Shown: positions 7,874 to 16,542, counted from the stretch's first letter. The stretch: DNA of 64,000 nt from Pseudomonas putida (GCF_028682395.1 NZ_JANHLC010000008.1:212083-276082), one strand, 5' to 3'. Program-made: numbers and translations. The notes: generated by a model not told the origin, from the letters alone.

Positions 7874-9159
7874 TGCGGTTTTTTATCCGAAAAGCTATCC
7901 GATGAGCCCTCACCGAGGGCAAAGAGTTCCTGGGCCATGGCCAGCGCATCGAGGCGGCCTTCGGCGGAAAGCTTCTTCAACTGCACACTAGGGGCGTGCA
8001 GCAGTTTATTGGTCAGGCCGCGCGCCAATTGCACCAGCACATCTTCGGCGTTGGCCCCGTTGGCCAGCAATCGCTGGGCCTTTTGCAGTTCTTCGTCACG
8101 CAGCCGTTCGCTCTGTTGCCGGTAAGCCTTGAGCACATCCACCGCGGCCAGCTCGCGCAGGCGCACCATAAAGTCGCTGGCGCCGATATTGACCAGCTCT
8201 TCGGCGGCCTGGGCTGCCCCCTGGCGACTCTTGAGGTTCTCGGCGACCACTTCGTGCAGATCGTCGACGGTATAGAGGTAAACGTCGTCCAACTCGCCGA
8301 CTTCCGGTTCGATATCCCGGGGAACAGCAATATCCACCATGAAAATCGGCTTGTGCTTGCGCAGCTTCAGCGCGCTTTCCACCGCGCCCTTGCCCAGAAT
8401 CGGCAACTGGCTGGCTGTGGAGCTGATCACGATATCGCTGTGCACCAGCTCCTGGGGAATATCCGACAGCAGTACCGCATGGGCGCCGAACTGTTCGGCC
8501 AGGATACTGGCGCGCTCCAGGGTCCGGTTCGCGACAACGATGCGCTTGACCCCCAGGTCGTGCAGGTGGCGGGCAACCAGGGTAATGGTTTCGCCGGCGC
8601 CGATCAGCAGTGCGGTGCTGCGCTGCAAGTCACTGAAAATCTGCTTGGCCAGGCTGACGGCGGCAAACGCCACGGACACCGGGTTCTCGCCAATGGCGGT
8701 GTCGGTGCGTACCTGCTTGGCGGCATTGAACGTGGCCTGGAACAGCCGGCCCAACAGCGGGCCGACGGTGCCGGCCTCCCGGGCGACAGCGTAGGCAGAC
8801 TTCATCTGACCGAGGATCTGTGGCTCGCCCAACACCAGCGAGTCCAGGCCCGAAGCCACCCGCATCATGTGCCGCACCGCCGCGTCGTCCTCGTGGACGT
8901 AGGCGCAGGCGCGCAAATCGTCGAGGCTCAGGCGGTGATAGTCCGCCAGCCAGCGCAATACCGTGTCCGCCGCCAGGTGATCCTGTTCTATATACAGTTC
9001 ACTGCGGTTGCAGGTGGAGAGGATCGCAGCTTCGCGGCTGTCGGTGAGTCGGCAGAGCTGCTGCAAGGCCTCGACCAACTGCTCGGGGGTAAAAGCCACG
9101 CGCTCGCGGACGTCTACTGAAGCAGTCTTGTGGTTGATACCGAGTGCGAGGAAGGCCAT
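7870..9159 (-). CDS. hemA: Glutamyl-tRNA reductase
   Basis: HemA reduces glutamyl-tRNA to glutamate-1-semialdehyde, the first committed step of tetrapyrrole synthesis. The 429-residue protein starts MAFLALGINHKTA, and the catalytic cysteine is at residue 50 in ILSTCNRSELY. The NADPH-binding domain has the loop LLIGAGETITLVARHL, and a C-terminal helical dimerisation domain follows. It is the first gene of the leftward operon and is transcribed divergently from the TPR lipoprotein gene. Its final residues run past the usual family end (GEGSSDSFSDKKPQ) into the prfA overlap. Confidence 0.97.
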   Translation of the reverse strand: MAFLALGINHKTASVDVRERVAFTPEQLVEALQQLCRLTDSREAAILSTCNRSELYIEQDHLAADTVLRWLADYHRLSLDDLRACAYVHEDDAAVRHMMRVASGLDSLVLGEPQILGQMKSAYAVAREAGTVGPLLGRLFQATFNAAKQVRTDTAIGENPVSVAFAAVSLAKQIFSDLQRSTALLIGAGETITLVARHLHDLGVKRIVVANRTLERASILAEQFGAHAVLLSDIPQELVHSDIVISSTASQLPILGKGAVESALKLRKHKPIFMVDIAVPRDIEPEVGELDDVYLYTVDDLHEVVAENLKSRQGAAQAAEELVNIGASDFMVRLRELAAVDVLKAYRQQSERLRDEELQKAQRLLANGANAEDVLVQLARGLTNKLLHAPSVQLKKLSAEGRLDALAMAQELFALGEGSSDSFSDKKPQ

Positions 9160-9344
9160 TCAAGGTCGCTGATGATGTCAAGAAGCCGACAATTGTCCTA
9201 CTTCGCCAGATTGAGAACAACCACTGCTGACTATTGTCCTAATCTATTGTCCGAACAGTCCGCATCGATAGGCGCCACGGTTAGGGTTTGCGCCATCGCT
9301 TGTGTCATGATGATCCGACCGCAGGTAAGTCGTCCTTCTCCTAT
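9160..9344. promoter_or_regulatory. Divergent hemA / TPR-lipoprotein promoter region with three ATTGTCC repeats
   Basis: This 185-bp gap must contain promoters for both divergent operons. The heptamer ATTGTCC occurs three times in the same orientation, starting near 9192, 9233 and 9246; the last two are CTATTGTCC 13 bp apart. I do not recognise a known operator, and no convincing -35/-10 pair stands out. Confidence 0.4.
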
Positions 9345-11069
9345 ATGAATAGATCCTCCGCGTTGCTCCTCGCCGTAGTTTTCCTCAGTGGCTGCCAGGC
9401 CTTGGCCCCGGTGTCGACGGACGGCACGCCGCCCGTAGAAGACAGCAGCCCTGCCCCGGAAAAACCCAAGGTCTACAGCTCCTTCAGCCAGGAAACGGTG
9501 TTCAGCCTGTTGAGTGCAGAGCTGGCTGGCCAGCGCAATCGGTTCGACATGGCCCTGGACAACTATGTGACCCAGGCGATCAACACCCAGGACCCGGGCA
9601 TCTCCGAGCGGGCCTTTCGCATCGCCGAATACCTGGGCGCCGACCAGGCAGCCCTCGATACCGCGCTGATCTGGGCCCGCAATGCCCCTGACGATCTGGA
9701 AGCGCAACGCGCCGCCGCCATCCAGCTGGCGCGCAGCGGTCGCTATGACGACTCCATGGTCTATATGGAGAAAGTCCTGCAGGGCAAGGGCGACACTCAT
9801 TTCGATTTCCTCGCCCTCGCGGCGGCCGACACCGATCAGGACACCCGCAACGGCCTGTTGAAAAGTTTCGATCGCCTGCTCGTCCGGCACCCCAACAACG
9901 GCCAGCTGATTTTCGGCAAGGCCCTGTTGCTGCAACAGGACGACAGGGCCGAAGAAGCACTGACCCTGCTCGAAGACAACCCGCCGGAAGCCGGCGAAGT
10001 GGCGCCCATCCTGCTGCGAGCCCGCATTCTGCAAGGCCTCAATCGCGGCAAGGAAGCCCTGCCGCTGTTGCAGAAAAGCATCCGCCAGTACCCCGACGAC
10101 AAACGTCTGCGCCTGACCTATGCCCGCATGCTGGTGGAACAGAACCGCGTCGACGACGCCAAGGTCGAGTTCGCCAGCCTGGTCCAGCAATACCCGGACG
10201 ATGACGAACTGCGTTTCTCCCTGGCCCTGGTCAGCCTCGAAGCCAAGGCCTGGGTCGAAGCCAAGGGTTACCTCGAAGACCTGGTGGCCCGCGACAGCCA
10301 TGTCGACTCAGCCCACCTGAACCTGGGGCGCATCGCCGAAGAACTCAACGACCCCCAGGGCGCGCTGATCGAGTACGCCCAGGTCGGTCCCGGCACCGAC
10401 TATCTCCCAGCGCAACTGCGCCAGGCCGATATCCTGATTGCCAATGGCCGCGCCAGCGAAGCCCGCAGCCGCCTGGCCACGGCCCGCGAAGCCCAGCCCG
10501 ACTACGCCATCCAGTTGTACCTGATCGAAATCGAGACCCTCTCGGCCAATGATCAGGTCGAACCGGCCTGGACAGTGCTCCAGCAGGCATTGCTGCAGTA
10601 CCCGGATGACCTGAATTTGCTTTACACCCGTGCCATGCAGGCGGAAAAGCGCAATGACCTGGCGCAGATGGAAAAAGACCTGCGCGCGATCATCAAGCGC
10701 GAACCCGACAACGCCATGGCACTCAACGCCTTGGGCTACACCCTGTCGGATCGCACCACGCGCTACGCCGAAGCCAAGGCGCTGATCGAGCAAGCCCACC
10801 AGCTGAATCCGGAAGATCCGGCGGTGCTCGACAGCCTGGGCTGGGTCAACTATCGCCAAGGCAATCTCGATGAAGCCGAGCGCCTGCTACGCCAAGCCCT
10901 GGAGCGTCTCCCCGACGCAGAAGTCGCCGCCCACCTGGGCGAAGTCCTCTGGGCCAACGGCAAACAACGCGAAGCCAAACAAGTCTGGAGCCAGTTCCTC
11001 AAGGAACAACCTGACAGCACCATTCTGCGCAGCACCATCAAGCGCCTGACCGGATCCGAGAACCTTTAA
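9345..11069 (+). CDS. TPR-repeat outer-membrane lipoprotein
   Basis: A 574-residue lipoprotein: signal peptide MNRSSALLLAVVFLSGC with lipobox LSGC and lipidated Cys at residue 17, followed by a low-complexity linker and many tetratricopeptide repeats over most of the length, including well-formed repeats near the C-terminus (MALNALGYTLSDR, AVLDSLGWVNYRQGNLDEAE). The ATG at 9345 is chosen because it gives an intact lipoprotein signal; an upstream alternative at 9288 does not. The gene precedes lolB with a 4-bp gap and is the homologue of the conserved Pseudomonas gene next to lolB (PA4667 by my memory). The molecular role is unknown; a function in outer-membrane assembly is inferred. Confidence 0.9.
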   Translation: MNRSSALLLAVVFLSGCQALAPVSTDGTPPVEDSSPAPEKPKVYSSFSQETVFSLLSAELAGQRNRFDMALDNYVTQAINTQDPGISERAFRIAEYLGADQAALDTALIWARNAPDDLEAQRAAAIQLARSGRYDDSMVYMEKVLQGKGDTHFDFLALAAADTDQDTRNGLLKSFDRLLVRHPNNGQLIFGKALLLQQDDRAEEALTLLEDNPPEAGEVAPILLRARILQGLNRGKEALPLLQKSIRQYPDDKRLRLTYARMLVEQNRVDDAKVEFASLVQQYPDDDELRFSLALVSLEAKAWVEAKGYLEDLVARDSHVDSAHLNLGRIAEELNDPQGALIEYAQVGPGTDYLPAQLRQADILIANGRASEARSRLATAREAQPDYAIQLYLIEIETLSANDQVEPAWTVLQQALLQYPDDLNLLYTRAMQAEKRNDLAQMEKDLRAIIKREPDNAMALNALGYTLSDRTTRYAEAKALIEQAHQLNPEDPAVLDSLGWVNYRQGNLDEAERLLRQALERLPDAEVAAHLGEVLWANGKQREAKQVWSQFLKEQPDSTILRSTIKRLTGSENL

Positions 11070-11073
11070 CGCT

Positions 11074-11691
11074 ATGTTCGCGCGCCACCTCATCGTTTTC
11101 AGCCTGATTGCCCTGCTGGCCGGTTGCGCCGGCCTGGGGCCCCGTGAGTCGGTCCAAGGCCAGGGCAACGCCGCCCAGTGGAACCAGCACAAACAGCAAT
11201 TGAGCCACCTCGACGGCTGGCAGATCAGTGGCAAGGTCGGCATCCGTGCGCCCAAAGACTCGGGCAGCGGTACGCTTTTCTGGCTGCAGCGCCAGGACTA
11301 TTACGACATTCGCCTCTCGGGCCCGCTGGGCCGTGGTGCTGCACGCCTGACCGGGCGCCCGGGCCAAGTCGCGCTGGAGGTCGCCAACCAGGGGCGCTAT
11401 GAAGCGCCGGACCCGGAAACCCTGCTGCAGGATCAACTGGGCTGGAAATTACCGGTGTCCCATCTGGTCTGGTGGGTACGGGGCTTGCCCGCGCCGGATA
11501 GCAAGAGCCGCCTGACACTCGACGGCGACAGTCGCCTGGCCAACCTGGACCAGGACGGTTGGCAGGTCGAATACCTGAGCTATAGCGAGCAGAACGGGTT
11601 CTGGCTACCGGAACGTATCAAGCTGCATGGCCGCGACCTCGACGTCACCCTGGTGATCAAGGACTGGCAACCGCGCCAGCTGGGGCAGTGA
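11074..11691 (+). CDS. lolB: Outer-membrane lipoprotein receptor LolB
   Basis: LolB accepts lipoproteins from the periplasmic carrier LolA and inserts them into the outer membrane. The 205-residue protein has a lipoprotein signal (LIALLAGCAG, Cys18) and the family segments LDGWQISGKVGIRAP, SGTLFWLQRQDYYDIRLSGPLGRG and LPVSHLVWWVRGLPAP. It lies between the TPR lipoprotein gene and ispE, the usual gammaproteobacterial order lolB-ispE-prs. Confidence 0.96.
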   Translation: MFARHLIVFSLIALLAGCAGLGPRESVQGQGNAAQWNQHKQQLSHLDGWQISGKVGIRAPKDSGSGTLFWLQRQDYYDIRLSGPLGRGAARLTGRPGQVALEVANQGRYEAPDPETLLQDQLGWKLPVSHLVWWVRGLPAPDSKSRLTLDGDSRLANLDQDGWQVEYLSYSEQNGFWLPERIKLHGRDLDVTLVIKDWQPRQLGQ

Positions 11692-11692
11692 G

Positions 11693-12544
11693 ATGAGTGC
11701 CAATCGCCTGGTGCTGCCTGCGCCTGCCAAACTCAATCTCATGCTCCACATCCTTGGGCGCCGCCCGGATGGTTATCACGAGCTGCAGACCCTGTTTCAA
11801 TTTCTCGACTACGCCGACGAACTGAGCTTTGCCGTTCGCGATGACGGCGTGATCCAGTTGCACACCGAAATGCCAGGTGTGCCCCACGACAGCAATCTGA
11901 TCGTGCGGGCGGCGAAAAAACTCCAGGAGCAATCCGGCTGCAAGCAGGGCATGGATATCTGGATCGAGAAAAAACTCCCCATGGGCGGCGGCATCGGCGG
12001 CGGCAGCTCCAATGCGGCAACCACCCTGCTCGGTCTCAACCATCTCTGGCAACTGGGCTGGGACGAAGATCGCCTCGCCGCACTGGGCCTGACACTGGGT
12101 GCGGACGTGCCGGTTTTCGTCCGCGGACACGCGGCCTTTGCCGAGGGCGTGGGGGAAAAACTTACCCCGGTTGACCCGGAAGAACCCTGGTATCTCGTGC
12201 TTGTGCCGCAAGTCTCTGTAAGTACAGCAGAAATTTTTTCAGATCCGCTGTTGACACGTGACTCATCGCCCATTAAAGTGCGCCCCGTTCCCAAGGGAAA
12301 CAGTCGAAATGACTGCTTACCGGTTGTCTCAAGGCGCTACCCAGATGTTCGTAACGCTTTGAATTTGCTAGGTAAATTTACCGAAGCAAAATTAACCGGA
12401 ACTGGAAGTTGTGTGTTTGGGGCCTTCCCAAACAAAGCTGAAGCTGATAAAGTCTCGGCCCTTCTTACAGAGACCCTTACAGGGTTTGTAGCCAAAGGTA
12501 GCAACGTCTCGATGTTGCATCGCAAACTACAAAGCTTGCTCTAA
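11693..12544 (+). CDS. ispE: 4-diphosphocytidyl-2-C-methyl-D-erythritol kinase
   Basis: IspE phosphorylates CDP-methylerythritol in the MEP isoprenoid pathway. It is a 283-residue GHMP kinase with the ATP-binding loop PMGGGIGGGSSNAAT near residues 97-111 and a C-terminal GTGSCVFGAF motif. It starts two bases after the lolB stop. From about 12215 the gene changes character: codons become AT-rich (AAA, TTA, GAA, AGT) for the last 110 or so codons, unlike its 5' part and its neighbours, although the protein still matches the family to its end. A promoter-like sequence lies inside this segment. Confidence 0.96.
   Translation: MSANRLVLPAPAKLNLMLHILGRRPDGYHELQTLFQFLDYADELSFAVRDDGVIQLHTEMPGVPHDSNLIVRAAKKLQEQSGCKQGMDIWIEKKLPMGGGIGGGSSNAATTLLGLNHLWQLGWDEDRLAALGLTLGADVPVFVRGHAAFAEGVGEKLTPVDPEEPWYLVLVPQVSVSTAEIFSDPLLTRDSSPIKVRPVPKGNSRNDCLPVVSRRYPDVRNALNLLGKFTEAKLTGTGSCVFGAFPNKAEADKVSALLTETLTGFVAKGSNVSMLHRKLQSLL
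12251..12279 (+). promoter_or_regulatory. Candidate sigma-70 promoter inside ispE for tRNA-Gln and prs
   Basis: A perfect -35 box TTGACA (12251-12256) is followed after 17 bp by TAAAGT (12274-12279), a fair -10 box. It sits at the start of the AT-rich 3' part of ispE and would drive the tRNA-Gln gene and prs. The distance to the tRNA (about 300 nt) makes a closer promoter also possible. Confidence 0.45.
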
Positions 12545-12551
12545 AAGGAAC

Positions 12552-12568
12552 CGAGTGCTGGGCACTCG
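12552..12568 (+). other. Hairpin between ispE and tRNA-Gln
   Basis: A perfect 7-bp inverted repeat (CGAGTGC / GCACTCG) with a 3-nt loop sits 8 nt after the ispE stop and 13 nt before the tRNA. There is no T-tract, so it may be a processing or mRNA-stabilising hairpin rather than a terminator. Confidence 0.5.
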
Positions 12569-12581
12569 TTGCAACAGATAC

Positions 12582-12656
12582 AGGGGCGTCGCCAAGCGGT
12601 AAGGCAGCAGGTTTTGATCCTGCCATGCGTTGGTTCGAATCCAGCCGCCCCTGCCA
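12582..12656 (+). tRNA. tRNA-Gln (anticodon TTG)
   Basis: A 75-nt cloverleaf. The acceptor stem AGGGGCG pairs with CGCCCCT, the anticodon loop is TTTTGAT giving anticodon TTG, the T-loop is GGTTCGAATCC, and the 3' CCA is encoded. It lies between ispE and prs, a conserved position in pseudomonads. Confidence 0.97.
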
Positions 12657-12703
12657 TTTTCCTATACTCATCCAGGTATACCCTCAGCCTTCAGGTACTG
12701 CGC

Positions 12704-13645
12704 GTGTCCAAGATGATGGTCTTTACGGGGAACGCTAACCCCGATCTGGCTCGGCGTGTCGTACGTCAGCTGCATATCCCTCTCGGTGACATCTCTGTCG
12801 GTAAGTTCTCCGACGGCGAAATTACTGCCGAGATCAATGAAAACGTTCGCGGTAAAGACGTCTTCATTATTCAGCCGACTTGCGCTCCGACCAACGATAA
12901 CCTGATGGAACTCGTCGTGATGGCTGATGCCTTCCGCCGTTCCTCAGCGACTCGAATCACTGCGGTGATCCCCTACTTTGGTTATGCCCGTCAGGATCGC
13001 CGTCCGCGCTCCGCACGTGTGGCTATCAGCGCGAAAGTCGTAGCTGACATGCTTACCGTAGTCGGCATCGATCGTGTACTCACGGTTGATCTGCACGCTG
13101 ACCAAATCCAGGGTTTCTTCGATATTCCGGTAGATAACATCTACGGCTCCCCCGTTCTGGTGGATGACATCGAAGATCAACGCTTCGAAAATCTGATGAT
13201 CGTCTCTCCGGACATTGGTGGCGTCGTGCGTGCACGTGCCGTAGCCAAGTCCCTGGGCGTGGATCTGGGCATCATCGACAAACGTCGTGAGAAGGCCAAC
13301 CACTCCGAAGTGATGCACATCATCGGTGATGTCGAAGGCCGCACCTGCATTCTGGTCGATGACATGGTCGACACCGCCGGCACCCTGTGCCACGCGGCGA
13401 AAGCCCTCAAAGAACATGGCGCTGCCAAGGTCTTTGCCTACTGCACACACCCTGTGCTGTCGGGTCGCGCGATCGAGAACATTGAAAATTCCGTGCTGGA
13501 CGAGCTGGTGGTGACCAACACCATCCCGCTGTCCGCTGCCGCACAAGCCTGTGCACGTATCCGTCAACTGGATATCGCACCGGTAGTTGCCGAAGCGGTT
13601 CGCCGCATCAGCAACGAAGAATCGATCAGCGCGATGTTCCGCTAA
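12704..13645 (+). CDS. prs: Ribose-phosphate pyrophosphokinase
   Basis: Prs makes PRPP from ribose 5-phosphate and ATP for nucleotide, histidine, tryptophan and NAD synthesis. The 313-residue protein begins at GTG (VSKMMVFTGNANPDLA), the family start; the longer frame from 12569 would run through the tRNA and was rejected. The PRPP-binding loop LVDDMVDTAGTL, the flexible-loop PYFGYARQDRRPRSA and the metal/ATP site DLHADQIQGFF are all visible. A strong terminator follows. Confidence 0.98.
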   Translation: MSKMMVFTGNANPDLARRVVRQLHIPLGDISVGKFSDGEITAEINENVRGKDVFIIQPTCAPTNDNLMELVVMADAFRRSSATRITAVIPYFGYARQDRRPRSARVAISAKVVADMLTVVGIDRVLTVDLHADQIQGFFDIPVDNIYGSPVLVDDIEDQRFENLMIVSPDIGGVVRARAVAKSLGVDLGIIDKRREKANHSEVMHIIGDVEGRTCILVDDMVDTAGTLCHAAKALKEHGAAKVFAYCTHPVLSGRAIENIENSVLDELVVTNTIPLSAAAQACARIRQLDIAPVVAEAVRRISNEESISAMFR

Positions 13646-13683
13646 GGGCCCCGCCCTACGCGAATGTCTCGTCGACGAAAAGC

Positions 13684-13719
13684 GCCCCGCCCCAACACCT
13701 GTTGGGGCGGGGCTTTTTT
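13684..13719 (+). terminator. Rho-independent terminator after prs
   Basis: A perfect 13-bp GC-rich stem (GCCCCGCCCCAAC / GTTGGGGCGGGGC) with a 4-nt loop is followed by six T residues. It separates prs from rplY. Confidence 0.95.
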
Positions 13720-13784
13720 GCCCATACCGCCTCTAGCGCTGGTCGCAAACGCTCGGGCGAATGTGGTTAATTTGGAGAGTCAAC

Positions 13785-14384
13785 ATGAACAATTTTACCC
13801 TGAATGCTGAAGTGCGTTCCGACCTGGGGAAAGGTGCGAGCCGCCGCCTGCGTCGTCTCGCAAGCCTGGTTCCAGCTGTAGTTTACGGTGGCGACAAAGC
13901 CCCTGAATCCATCAGCATGCTGGCTAAAGAAGTTGCCAAACTGCTCGAAAACGAAGCGGCTTTCAGCCACGTTATCGAACTGAACGTTGGCGGCACCAAG
14001 CAAAACGTGATCATCAAAGCCCTGCAGCGTCACCCGGCCAAAGGCCACGTGATGCACGCTGACTTCGTTCGCGTTGTCGCTGGCCAGAAACTGACCGCTC
14101 ACGTTCCTGTGCACTTCATCAACGAAGCTGCGCCAGTGAAAAAAGGCGGCGAGATCTCCCACGTTGTGGCTGAAATCGAAGTGAGCTGCCTGCCTAAGGA
14201 CCTGCCTGAGTTCATCGAAGTCGACCTGGCCAACGCCGAAGTCGGTTCGATCATTCACCTGTCCGACCTCAAAGCCCCTAAAGGCGTTGAGTTCGTAGCC
14301 CTGGCACACGGTAACGACCTGGCAGTAGCCAACGTTCACGCTCCACGTGTTGCTCCAGAAGCTGCTGAAGGCGCTGCCGAGTAA
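13785..14384 (+). CDS. rplY: Ribosomal protein bL25, long CTC form
   Basis: bL25 binds 5S rRNA in the large ribosomal subunit. The 199-residue protein is the two-domain CTC/TL5 form: an N-terminal L25 beta-barrel (FTLNAEVRSDLGKGASRRLRR...) and a C-terminal domain of about 100 residues absent from the 94-residue E. coli protein. The start at ATG 13785 has the Shine-Dalgarno sequence TTGGAGAG just upstream; an upstream ATG at 13761 was rejected because it precedes that site. Codon use is strongly biased, as expected for a highly expressed gene. Confidence 0.97.
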   Translation: MNNFTLNAEVRSDLGKGASRRLRRLASLVPAVVYGGDKAPESISMLAKEVAKLLENEAAFSHVIELNVGGTKQNVIIKALQRHPAKGHVMHADFVRVVAGQKLTAHVPVHFINEAAPVKKGGEISHVVAEIEVSCLPKDLPEFIEVDLANAEVGSIIHLSDLKAPKGVEFVALAHGNDLAVANVHAPRVAPEAAEGAAE

Positions 14385-14401
14385 TTCATTACTCTGTAGC
14401 C

Positions 14402-14539
14402 GGAGCTGTGGAAACATCGCGAGCTGGCGTACAGCGAGTTAAGCGGACGAGATCGCGAAGTTTACATTCTGGTAAATCAGCCAATTTCGTTCGTCTTCGC
14501 CGCTGACCCACGACTGGCGGCGATGTTATCCACAACTCC
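14402..14539. repeat. Long nested inverted repeat filling the rplY-pth gap, with a DnaA-box-like 9-mer
   Basis: The 5' arm (14402-14420, GGAGCTGTGGAAACATCGC) and 3' arm (14520-14539) match each other as reverse complements apart from one mismatch and one extra base. Inside them GCGAAG (14455-14460) pairs with CTTCGC (14495-14500), and an apical TTTAC/GTAAA hairpin lies at 14461-14476, so nearly the whole intergenic RNA could fold into one long hairpin. TTATCCACA at 14526-14534 matches the DnaA-box consensus. The element could be a structured leader for pth, a terminator-attenuator, or a small palindromic mobile element. Confidence 0.7.
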
Positions 14540-14557
14540 AAAGGAAGGGCCCCTGAC

Positions 14558-15142
14558 GTGACTGCCATCAAACTGATCGTTGGCCTGGGAAATCCAGGCA
14601 CCGAATACGAACAGACTCGGCATAACGCGGGGGCCCTTTTTGTTGAGCGCATCGCGCACGCACAAGGGATCAACCTTGTCGCCGATCGCAAATATTTCGG
14701 CCTGACCGGGCGCTTCAGTCACCAGGGTCAGGACATTCGTCTGCTGATTCCCACCACTTACATGAACCGCAGCGGCCAGGCCGTCGCGGCGCTTGCCGGC
14801 TTTTTCCGTATCCAGCCGCAAGAAATACTGGTGGCCCACGACGAACTCGATCTGCCACCCGGCGTCGCCAAGCTCAAGCAGGGCGGCGGGCACGGCGGTC
14901 ACAACGGGCTGCGGGACATCATCGCGCAGCTTGGCAATCAGAATACCTTTCACCGTCTGCGGATCGGCATTGGCCACCCGGGCGTCGCCAGCATGGTGTC
15001 GAATTTTGTCCTGGGTCGCGCGCCACGCGCCGAACAGGAAAAGATCGACGCCAGCATCGATTTTGCCCTCGGCGTGCTGCCGGATATCTTCGCCGGTGAA
15101 TGGAACCGCGCGATGAAAAACCTGCACAGCCAGAAGGCCTGA
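14558..15142 (+). CDS. pth: Peptidyl-tRNA hydrolase
   Basis: Pth releases tRNA from prematurely dropped peptidyl-tRNAs. The 194-residue protein begins at GTG (VTAIKLIVGLGNPGTEYEQTRHNAG) with the Shine-Dalgarno AAAGGAAGG about 10 nt upstream. The catalytic His22 (RHNAG), Asn12 (GLGNPG) and the GGGHGGHNGLRD motif are present. It precedes ychF, the usual gammaproteobacterial pair. Confidence 0.97.
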   Translation: MTAIKLIVGLGNPGTEYEQTRHNAGALFVERIAHAQGINLVADRKYFGLTGRFSHQGQDIRLLIPTTYMNRSGQAVAALAGFFRIQPQEILVAHDELDLPPGVAKLKQGGGHGGHNGLRDIIAQLGNQNTFHRLRIGIGHPGVASMVSNFVLGRAPRAEQEKIDASIDFALGVLPDIFAGEWNRAMKNLHSQKA

Positions 15143-15164
15143 CTCTTATCCGAGGGGAAACACC

Positions 15165-16265
15165 ATGGGATTCAATTGCGGCATCGTCGGCCTGCCCAAC
15201 GTCGGCAAATCCACCCTGTTCAACGCCCTGACCAAATCCGGGATCGCGGCCGAGAACTTCCCCTTCTGCACCATCGAGCCGAACAGCGGCATCGTGCCGA
15301 TGCCCGATCCACGCCTGGATGCACTGGCCGCCATTGTGGTGCCCGAGCGCGTGCTGCCGACCACCATGGAATTCGTCGACATCGCTGGCCTGGTGGCGGG
15401 CGCCTCGAAAGGTGAAGGCCTGGGCAACAAGTTCCTGGCCAACATCCGCGAAACCGATGCCATCGCCCACGTGGTCCGCTGCTTTGAAGACGACAACGTG
15501 ATCCACGTCTCCAACAGTGTCGACCCGAAACGCGATATCGAGATCATCGACCTGGAACTGATCTTCGCCGACCTCGACAGCTGCGAGAAGCAACTGCAGA
15601 AAGTCGCGCGCAACGCCAAGGGTGGCGACAAGGATGCCGTGGTCCAGAAGGGCCTGCTCGAACAACTGATCGCCCACTTCACCGAAGGCAAGCCGGCGCG
15701 CAGCCTGATGAAGGACATGGGTAACGACGAGAAGGCCGTGATCCGTGGCTTCCACCTGCTGACCACGAAGCCGGTGATGTACATCGCCAACGTCGCCGAA
15801 GACGGCTTCGAGAACAACCCGCTGCTGGACGTGGTCAAGGCTATTGCGGCCGAAGAAGGCGCAATCGTGGTACCGGTCTGCAACAAGATCGAAGCCGAGA
15901 TCGCCGAACTCGACGACGGTGAAGAGAAAGACATGTTCCTCGAAGCCCTGGGCCTAGAAGAGCCGGGCCTGAACCGCGTGATCCGCGCCGGTTACGAGAT
16001 GCTCAACCTGCAGACCTACTTCACCGCTGGCGTGAAGGAAGTGCGGGCCTGGACCGTGCGTGTCGGTGCCACCGCGCCACAGGCTGCGGCCGTGATCCAC
16101 ACCGACTTCGAGAAAGGCTTTATCCGCGCCGAAGTGATCGCCTACGACGACTTCATCCAGTACAAGGGTGAAGCTGGCGCGAAGGAAGCCGGTAAATGGC
16201 GTCTGGAAGGCAAGGACTACATCGTCAAGGACGGCGACGTGATGCACTTCCGCTTCAACGTCTAA
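15165..16265 (+). CDS. ychF: Redox-responsive ATPase YchF (Obg-type)
   Basis: YchF is a ribosome-associated P-loop ATPase of the Obg family, 366 residues as usual. The P-loop GLPNVGKSTLFNAL is at about residues 9-22, the switch motif DIAGLV follows, and the G4 position reads NKIE rather than NKxD, in keeping with the family's ATP preference. A coiled-coil hairpin and a C-terminal TGS domain (VRVGATAPQAAAVIHTDFEKGFIRAEV) complete it. A good Shine-Dalgarno sequence (GAGGGGAAA) precedes the ATG, 22 nt after the pth stop. Confidence 0.97.
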   Translation: MGFNCGIVGLPNVGKSTLFNALTKSGIAAENFPFCTIEPNSGIVPMPDPRLDALAAIVVPERVLPTTMEFVDIAGLVAGASKGEGLGNKFLANIRETDAIAHVVRCFEDDNVIHVSNSVDPKRDIEIIDLELIFADLDSCEKQLQKVARNAKGGDKDAVVQKGLLEQLIAHFTEGKPARSLMKDMGNDEKAVIRGFHLLTTKPVMYIANVAEDGFENNPLLDVVKAIAAEEGAIVVPVCNKIEAEIAELDDGEEKDMFLEALGLEEPGLNRVIRAGYEMLNLQTYFTAGVKEVRAWTVRVGATAPQAAAVIHTDFEKGFIRAEVIAYDDFIQYKGEAGAKEAGKWRLEGKDYIVKDGDVMHFRFNV

Positions 16266-16281
16266 GCCGCTCGACGCTCAC

Positions 16282-16321
16282 CTACCTGAACCCGCTGCAG
16301 ACACCGAGCGGGGGCAGGTAG
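16282..16321. terminator. Inverted repeat after ychF; rest of the gap empty
   Basis: CTACCTGAACCCGCT at 16282-16296 pairs, with one bulge, with AGCGGGGGCAGGTAG ending at 16321. It is a probable terminator structure for ychF without a T-tract. The remaining bases to 16542 show no gene or recognisable element; this is the left edge of the accessory region. Confidence 0.45.
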
Positions 16322-16542
16322 GGAGTTGCGGCCCCAGGCCACCTCTCCTCTCGACATCCCCCCCGCCAGAACCCACTACCCTGAGCCCTGGTTCGCCAAC
16401 TGCGCGATCAGTACAACGCCAGCTCATCACTCAGATAACGGGAAACACTCAGACCGGTCAGTCCCCGCAATACCCCAAGGCCCCGAGAACGAGGCTTTGG
16501 AGTGTGTATCCAGGCGGGTGCGGGCACCTAGCCGCCCCCCCA

